Below are positions 59,441-64,000 of a DNA stretch of 64,000 nucleotides, piece by piece. Both the position numbers and the translations under genes were made by a program. Every line of letters starts with the position of its first letter. Position 1 is the stretch's first letter. Source of the DNA: JBMNFB01 sp050949085 (lineage in GTDB: Bacteria > Bacillota > UBA994 > UBA5500); NCBI GenBank assembly GCA_050949085.1, contig JBMNFB010000001.1, positions 620,001 to 684,000 of the forward strand, written 5' to 3'. The notes beneath the pieces were generated by a model. The model was not told where the DNA came from and ran no database searches. It worked only from the letters and a program-made list of their open reading frames with translations.

Positions 59441-60427
59441 ATGAGGATAACGTTTTGCGACCACCGCATCCTGTTTCTGGTCTTTTCGGCCCTTAATCAC
59501 AACGGCTACGACCTGGAAGGTAATCCAGAAATGCACCCGCTGCGCATCTACGTGCGCGAACAGCTAGCCGGTCTACCTGAGAACGACTATTTCCGCCAGG
59601 CCGCAGCTGGGTGGCCGCGGGCCAACTGGTTGGGCGCAACAGCGCTCTGCCTGGGGGATGACTTGCAGTTCACTCACGACCCCACCCCACTCTGGGATGA
59701 GATTGACTGGGAAAGCCCTGAACCGCTGGACGGCGCGGCGCGCGCCTGGTTGGGCGAGCTGCCTGAGCACCTCACCTCATGGGAGCAGCAGCCACGCGTG
59801 GCTGCCCTCTGGCCAGAATACCTCGGGCGCATTCGCGAGGCAGAGACGCCTGGCCTGCGGCAGGAAATCGTCAAACTGGTGGAGCAGCGCCTTTCCCTCC
59901 TCCCCCAACCAGTTGAACACGCTCTAACGGTCCTCCCCAACTACCTGCAGAGCGACTGGAGCGCCGACCCGGTGCGGGTGAGCACACGGCACTATATCAT
60001 TCTCGGGCCGCTCTCCTTACGTCTTGCTGACAGCATACTCCACGAGCTGCTCCACGAGTACTTCGGCCCCCTTTTAGAGCCGCTGCGGCCGACGTTAGGC
60101 CGTGCCATCCGCTTGCTGGAGCCCGACCACGCCCTGCTCGCACGCTGGGGCTATTGGCATGTTAGCGATGCCAATAAGACCGTCTATAAGGTACTGCAGG
60201 AATGCTGTGTTCGCGCTGCTATGGCCCTGTTGCTCGCCTCATCAATCGACACTGCCGACTGGGGAAACTATGGCCTTAATCTGGCCTATCCGCTTTACGC
60301 CCACTTCCGGCGCCAGGGTTACTTCTCTTCAGCTGCCGAAGTGGAGGAATATCTATTGTCCGAGCTTTCCGCAGCTGCTGCTACTTCGGCTAAACCTGCT
60401 TCCCAGGGCCGCACCAGGTCTGGGTAG
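59441..60427 (+). CDS. HExxH-containing protein, probable zinc metallopeptidase
   Basis: 328 residues with no signal peptide. A zincin-type motif SILHELLHEYFGP sits at about residues 208-220 in a helical context; a later LQECCVRAAMALL might hold the third ligand (Glu about 40 residues on). The rest does not match a family I know; some DUF4932-like proteins look similar. ATG 59441 has GGAGG eight bases upstream, and another ATG at 59434 is out of frame. Its last 109 bases overlap the 3' end of the convergent DUF2161 gene. Confidence 0.65.
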   Translation: MRITFCDHRILFLVFSALNHNGYDLEGNPEMHPLRIYVREQLAGLPENDYFRQAAAGWPRANWLGATALCLGDDLQFTHDPTPLWDEIDWESPEPLDGAARAWLGELPEHLTSWEQQPRVAALWPEYLGRIREAETPGLRQEIVKLVEQRLSLLPQPVEHALTVLPNYLQSDWSADPVRVSTRHYIILGPLSLRLADSILHELLHEYFGPLLEPLRPTLGRAIRLLEPDHALLARWGYWHVSDANKTVYKVLQECCVRAAMALLLASSIDTADWGNYGLNLAYPLYAHFRRQGYFSSAAEVEEYLLSELSAAAATSAKPASQGRTRSG

Positions 60428-61095
60428 TCCTCCAAGGCGGTCGCACCCCGTTCGCTCAGGCCATAGAGGCCTCGGGCGAGATGCTCATACCAGCCATAGA
60501 AGTTACGGTACAGGATGCTGGTGGTCTTCTCGCCCGTTCCCAGCTGGCGCAGCTGCCGCGGGCTCTGCGGCCCCAGCTGGTGCAGCCACCAGGCGATGTG
60601 CAACGCCTGCTCCCGGTAAGCCGTGACCAGCTTCCGCCCCCTGCTGCCGCCCCGATTCAGTTCCTGGCTGCGCCCGGCTAGCTCTTTGAGGAGTGCCTGT
60701 CGGCGCTTCCGGCTACGCCGCCGCTGATAGGGTTGTGGATCGCAGACTACCTCGAGGCTGGCTTCATCGCGGGCAAACGAAACGAAGATCAGGCCCAGTT
60801 CTAGCCGCCTGACCAGGTGCAACAACCCGGGCCAGCGGCGCCGGTATTCCCGCGCCGAAGGTTTCGGCACAGCCAGGTAGACCAGGTCGGTCATTCGCTG
60901 CCGGTCCGCCGCTTGCGCCAGCAGCGTGATGTTCATACCCAGTTTCATCTCCACCACCAGCAGCTCATCGCCCTTGGTGGCTGCTATATCACAACCCATC
61001 ACCTCGCTCCGCACCTCGAACCCCTGCTGCTGCAGAAAGTCGCGGACAGGGACGTAGAGGTCGGTTTCTTTAAGGTGTTTCTTAGTTCTCGGCAT
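60319..61095 (-). CDS. DUF2161-family protein, PD-(D/E)XK-like
   Basis: 258 residues. The N-terminal half shows a nuclease-like core: GFEVRSEVMGCDIAATKGDE then LLVVEMKLG, which reads as the D...ExK of PD-(D/E)XK folds. The middle is basic (QRRRSRKRRQALL) and the C-terminal part resembles a winged helix. DUF2161 proteins are annotated as PD-(D/E)XK-type phosphodiesterases of unknown target. AAGGTGAGG lies just before ATG 61095. It overlaps antisense with the metallopeptidase-like gene by 109 bases, so at least one C-terminal tail evolved after the other. Confidence 0.8.
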   Translation of the reverse strand: MPRTKKHLKETDLYVPVRDFLQQQGFEVRSEVMGCDIAATKGDELLVVEMKLGMNITLLAQAADRQRMTDLVYLAVPKPSAREYRRRWPGLLHLVRRLELGLIFVSFARDEASLEVVCDPQPYQRRRSRKRRQALLKELAGRSQELNRGGSRGRKLVTAYREQALHIAWWLHQLGPQSPRQLRQLGTGEKTTSILYRNFYGWYEHLARGLYGLSERGATALEDYPDLVRPWEAGLAEVAAAAESSDNRYSSTSAAEEK

Positions 61096-61367
61096 TGCCT
61101 CACCTTCTCTGAGTTAGCGTCCTGATGCATCTACCCCTGAACACATCAGCCGGCCTGCGAGGGCTGGCCTGATGCTTGCCTGCATGTCCAAGAGCTATCG
61201 CCGCATGTCCGGAGGATAGGGTTGCACCAACTGCGTGCACTAGAGAACTTCGTCGCCCAGAGCGCAAGACCTGCATTTGGCGACTGCAGACTCGTCGCAC
61301 TGCGGCAGGATTTGGTCTTAATTGATGGAATCATTCAGTATAGTTGAACTAGCAGGGAGGGAATTAG

Positions 61368-63401
61368 ATGATCTTACCACGCAGAGGCAACGTGATTGAG
61401 GACTACCACGGAACCAGAGTGGCGGATCCGTTCCGCTGGATGGAGGACCCAGAGGCGCAGGAGACTAAGGAGTTCATTGCTGCCCACAACCAGGTGACCC
61501 GCGCCTACCTGGATAACATCCGGGCTCGGCGACAGTACAGGGAGCGACTGACGGAGCTCTGGAACTATGAGAAATTGCAGGGCATTTTCCGCAGCGGCGA
61601 CCGCTACTTCTTCTACAAGAACGACGGGCTACAGAGCCAGGCTGTCCTCTACTACAGCGACACCCTGGACGGCGAGCCGCGCCTCGTCATCGACCCCAAC
61701 CGTCTGAGTGACGATGGTACCGTCGCACTATCTGGCGTCTCACCCAGCCACGACGGCAAGCTGATCGCGTATTCCTGCACCCAGAGCGGCAGCGATCGGC
61801 AGCTGATCCGCATCCGCAATGTGGAGACGGGCGAAGACTTTCCGGAAGTGATCCAGTGGTGCCGCTTCACCCGCGCCGCCTGGCTTCCCGACGACTCGGG
61901 CTTCTACTACACCCGCTTCCCCGAGCCGGGTCAATACCCGCCGGAGGACTCGGTTAACTATGCTCAGGTCTACCTCCATAAGCTGGGCGCGCCGCAATCC
62001 GCCGACCAGCTGATCTACCATCGACCGGACTTCAAGGAGCTGGGCTTCGGCGCTCGCGTTACCGATGACGGGCGGTATCTGGTGTTGCACGTGTCGCTGG
62101 GAACCAACCCCGAAAACCGCTTCTACTACCGCGAGCTGAGTAGCAGGGACGACTTCATCCGGCTGCTGGATGACAACGACGCCATGTACCGCTTTGTAGG
62201 CAACGACGGTAGCGTCTTCTACTTCCATACCAAACTTGCTGCCCCCAATGGGCGGGTAATTGCCATCGACGTCAACCAGCCAGAGCGTGAGAACTGGCGC
62301 GAACTAATCCCTGAGTCCAGCGATGTGCTGGATAGCGTGCAGCTAATCAACGACTGCTTCGTACTCACCTATTCGCACGATGTCCACAACCTGGTCAAGA
62401 TTCATGCGCGGGACGGCAGCTATCTGCGCGAGGTGGAGCTCCCCACCCTGGGCACTTGCAGCGTCAGCGGCCGACGCGAGCACGACGAGATGTTTGTCAC
62501 GTTCACATCGTTCCTCTATCCGGCGACCATCTTCCGTTACGACTTCGCCAGCGCCACCCTCGACAAGTTCTGGACGGCAAACGTAGACTTCGACGCCACC
62601 CAGTTTGAGACAAAGCAGGTTTTCTACACCTCCAAAGATGGCACGCGGGTACCGCTCTTCCTCACCCACAGGAAGGGCCTCCAGCTGGACGGCAACAACC
62701 CGACCCTGCTCTATGGCTATGGCGGCTATAACAGCAGCCAGCGACCGAACTTCGCCCTACATACACTGCCATGGCTGGAAGCCGGTGGCGTCTACGCAGT
62801 AGCCGGCCTGCGCGGCGGTAACGAGTATGGCGAGACATGGCACCGCGCCGGTATGCTGGAACAGAAACAGAACGTCTTTGACGATTTCATCGCCGCCGCC
62901 GAGTGGCTGATTGAAAACCAGTATACACGGCGGGAGAAGCTGGCCATCTACGGCCGCAGCAACGGCGGTCTGCTCACCGGGGCCTGCATGACCCAGCGGC
63001 CTGACCTCTATGGTGCGGTCATCTGCCAAGTGCCGGTCATCGATATGCTACGCTTCCATCGCTTCACCGCTGGCCGTTTCTGGACAGGCGAATACGGCAA
63101 CGCCGAGGTCTATGCCGACCACTTCAAGTTCATGCACGCCTATTCGCCGCTACACAACGTCAAGTTCGGCACCGTCTACCCACCGACGCTGATCATGACT
63201 GCCGAAAGCGACGACCGTGTAGTGCCGATGCACTCGCTGAAGTTCGCTGCCACGCTGCATTGGGCAGCCGGCAACCCGGACGACATCTATCTGCGCGTGG
63301 AGAGCAAGGCCGGGCACGGCCACGGTAAGCCCACCGGCAAGATCATCGACGAGTATGCCGACATCTTCGCGTTCTTATTTGAGCGCCTAGGCGTAAAGTA
63401 A
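61368..63401 (+). CDS. Prolyl oligopeptidase, S9A family
   Basis: 677 residues, full length. The N-terminus VIEDYHGTRVADPFRWMEDP is diagnostic. A seven-blade propeller (about 70-400) is followed by the hydrolase domain with catalytic Ser531 in YGRSNGGLLTG, the aspartate in AESDDRVVP (615/616) and His650 in AGHGHGKP. It cuts after proline in short peptides in the cytoplasm. ATG 61368 lies six bases after GGGAGGG. A second, internally deleted copy follows 38 bases after the stop. Confidence 0.97.
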   Translation: MILPRRGNVIEDYHGTRVADPFRWMEDPEAQETKEFIAAHNQVTRAYLDNIRARRQYRERLTELWNYEKLQGIFRSGDRYFFYKNDGLQSQAVLYYSDTLDGEPRLVIDPNRLSDDGTVALSGVSPSHDGKLIAYSCTQSGSDRQLIRIRNVETGEDFPEVIQWCRFTRAAWLPDDSGFYYTRFPEPGQYPPEDSVNYAQVYLHKLGAPQSADQLIYHRPDFKELGFGARVTDDGRYLVLHVSLGTNPENRFYYRELSSRDDFIRLLDDNDAMYRFVGNDGSVFYFHTKLAAPNGRVIAIDVNQPERENWRELIPESSDVLDSVQLINDCFVLTYSHDVHNLVKIHARDGSYLREVELPTLGTCSVSGRREHDEMFVTFTSFLYPATIFRYDFASATLDKFWTANVDFDATQFETKQVFYTSKDGTRVPLFLTHRKGLQLDGNNPTLLYGYGGYNSSQRPNFALHTLPWLEAGGVYAVAGLRGGNEYGETWHRAGMLEQKQNVFDDFIAAAEWLIENQYTRREKLAIYGRSNGGLLTGACMTQRPDLYGAVICQVPVIDMLRFHRFTAGRFWTGEYGNAEVYADHFKFMHAYSPLHNVKFGTVYPPTLIMTAESDDRVVPMHSLKFAATLHWAAGNPDDIYLRVESKAGHGHGKPTGKIIDEYADIFAFLFERLGVK

Positions 63402-63439
63402 CGCCGGCACGGAGTGCAGCGTAAGAGGGAGGGAAACGT

Positions 63440-63925
63440 ATGATTTTGCCACGCAGGGCAAATGTGATTGAGGACTATCACGGAACCAGAGTGGCGGATC
63501 CGTTCCGCTGGATGGAGGATCCGGAGGCAGCGGAGACCAGGGATTTCGTCGCGGCGCACAATCAGGTGACACGACAATATCTGGACAACATAGGCTCCCG
63601 CCAGCGAATCAAGCAGCGTTTGACGGAGCTGTGGAAATGCCGAGCATTTCCGGTTTTTGTACGCCTATCACCCCTACACAACGTCAAGTTTGGCACCGTC
63701 TATCCGCCGACCATGATCATGACAGCCGAGAGCGACGACCGGGTGGTGCCCATGCACTCGCTGAAGTTCGCGGCGGCGCTGCACTGGGCGGCTGGCAACC
63801 CTAGAGATATCTATCTGCGCGTGGAGAGCAGGGCCGGGCACGGCCACGGGAAACCCACGGGCAAGATTATCGACGAGCATGCCGACATCTTCGCGTTCCT
63901 GTTTGAGCGGCTGGGCGTTGAGTAG
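63440..63925 (+). pseudogene. Internally deleted prolyl oligopeptidase copy
   Basis: An open frame of 161 codons joins the first about 66 residues of a prolyl oligopeptidase (MILPRRANVIEDYHGTRVAD to LTELWK) directly to its last about 85 (SPLHNVKFGTVYPP to the stop). The propeller and the serine region corresponding to about 66-590 of the upstream gene are gone. Aspartate (AESDDRVVP) and histidine (AGHGHGKP) remain, so it cannot be a normal peptidase. The ribosome binding site GGGAGGG is kept, and an intervening 1-base indel restores the frame near 63672. A perfect palindrome marks the junction. Confidence 0.85.
63633..63651 (+). repeat. Perfect palindrome at the deletion junction
   Basis: GGAAATGC (63633-63640) and GCATTTCC (63644-63651) pair around CGA and are followed by GGTTTTTG. 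It sits exactly where the truncated copy stops matching the intact peptidase. It could also act as a terminator inside the frame. Confidence 0.7.
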
Positions 63926-63974
63926 CGCCTGGCAGGAACGGGACAACTGAATTGATAAGAAGGGACACATGCAG

Positions 63975-63995
63975 CGGGAGGGCCTGGCCCTCCCG
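63975..63995 (+). terminator. Terminator after the truncated peptidase copy
   Basis: CGGGAGGG (63975-63982) and CCCTCCCG (63988-63995) pair around CCTGG; the window ends before a T-run can be judged. Confidence 0.6.
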
Positions 63996-64000
63996 TTCCG

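Noticed and set aside
1..64000. CRISPR arrays, prophage or intact insertion sequences
   Set aside because: No regularly spaced repeats, no transposase, integrase or phage structural genes were recognised.

Overview
The window reads as a GC-rich chromosome segment from an anaerobic, spore-forming member of the Firmicutes (Bacillota). The signs are an alpha/beta small acid-soluble spore protein gene, a glycine T-box leader in front of a single-chain glycyl-tRNA synthetase, strong GGAGG ribosome binding sites with many TTG and GTG starts, an S-layer-homology protein, copper-amine-oxidase-N-like wall domains, a hybrid cluster protein beside an FNR-type iron-sulfur regulator, and an apparent selenoprotein. 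I cannot name the species. No CRISPR array, phage or intact insertion sequence is visible. Apparent single-base frameshifts recur (near 8520, 19958 and 46434), so some broken genes may be assembly errors.
Region 1-12 kb: partial GNAT acetyltransferase; the tldD-tldE peptidase pair; an ECF sigma/membrane anti-sigma-like pair divergent from a secreted propeller-like protein; a frameshifted membrane protein; a metallophosphoesterase; a CorC/HlyC-type CNNM-CBS protein; a small basic gene with an in-frame TGA. Region 12-20 kb: spore protein; Lrp-type regulator directly upstream of 1-pyrroline-5-carboxylate dehydrogenase; an unlisted 43-residue gene; a glutamate-synthase-like FMN protein; an M1-like membrane metallopeptidase; an RluA pseudouridine synthase; an amidohydrolase. 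Region 20-26 kb: an unknown membrane protein, an AAA ATPase, the NfeD/stomatin pair, and a cobalamin-riboswitch operon encoding a DUF4430 protein and an ECF-type S component.
Region 26-32.5 kb is the most unusual: two consecutive three-gene cassettes, each vWA protein, PP2C-like phosphatase and atypical protein kinase. They resemble the Escherichia coli YegL/PphC/YegI set and the wider TerY-P triads. The second has its own promoter with an operator-like palindrome and a kinase with a large membrane/coiled-coil tail; the first kinase stops where that tail would begin.
Region 32-47 kb: cysteine-cluster protein, YcdB/SLH protein, LigD-type phosphoesterase, adenine deaminase, WalJ-like hydrolase, GlyRS with T-box, a three-domain FMN-binding protein, PhzF-like protein, tRNA-Ala(CGC), a decayed ABC permease, an SPFH protein and two poorly characterised genes. 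Region 48-64 kb: FNR-like regulator and hcp with a matching FNR box; a two-gene permease operon; an OYE reductase; an S9 peptidase; an operon of a selenocysteine-containing lipoprotein redoxin, a tiny CXXC membrane protein and a membrane polyferredoxin; MsrB; a YfmF-like M16 protein; an HExxH protein overlapping a DUF2161 gene; and a prolyl oligopeptidase followed by an internally deleted copy of itself.
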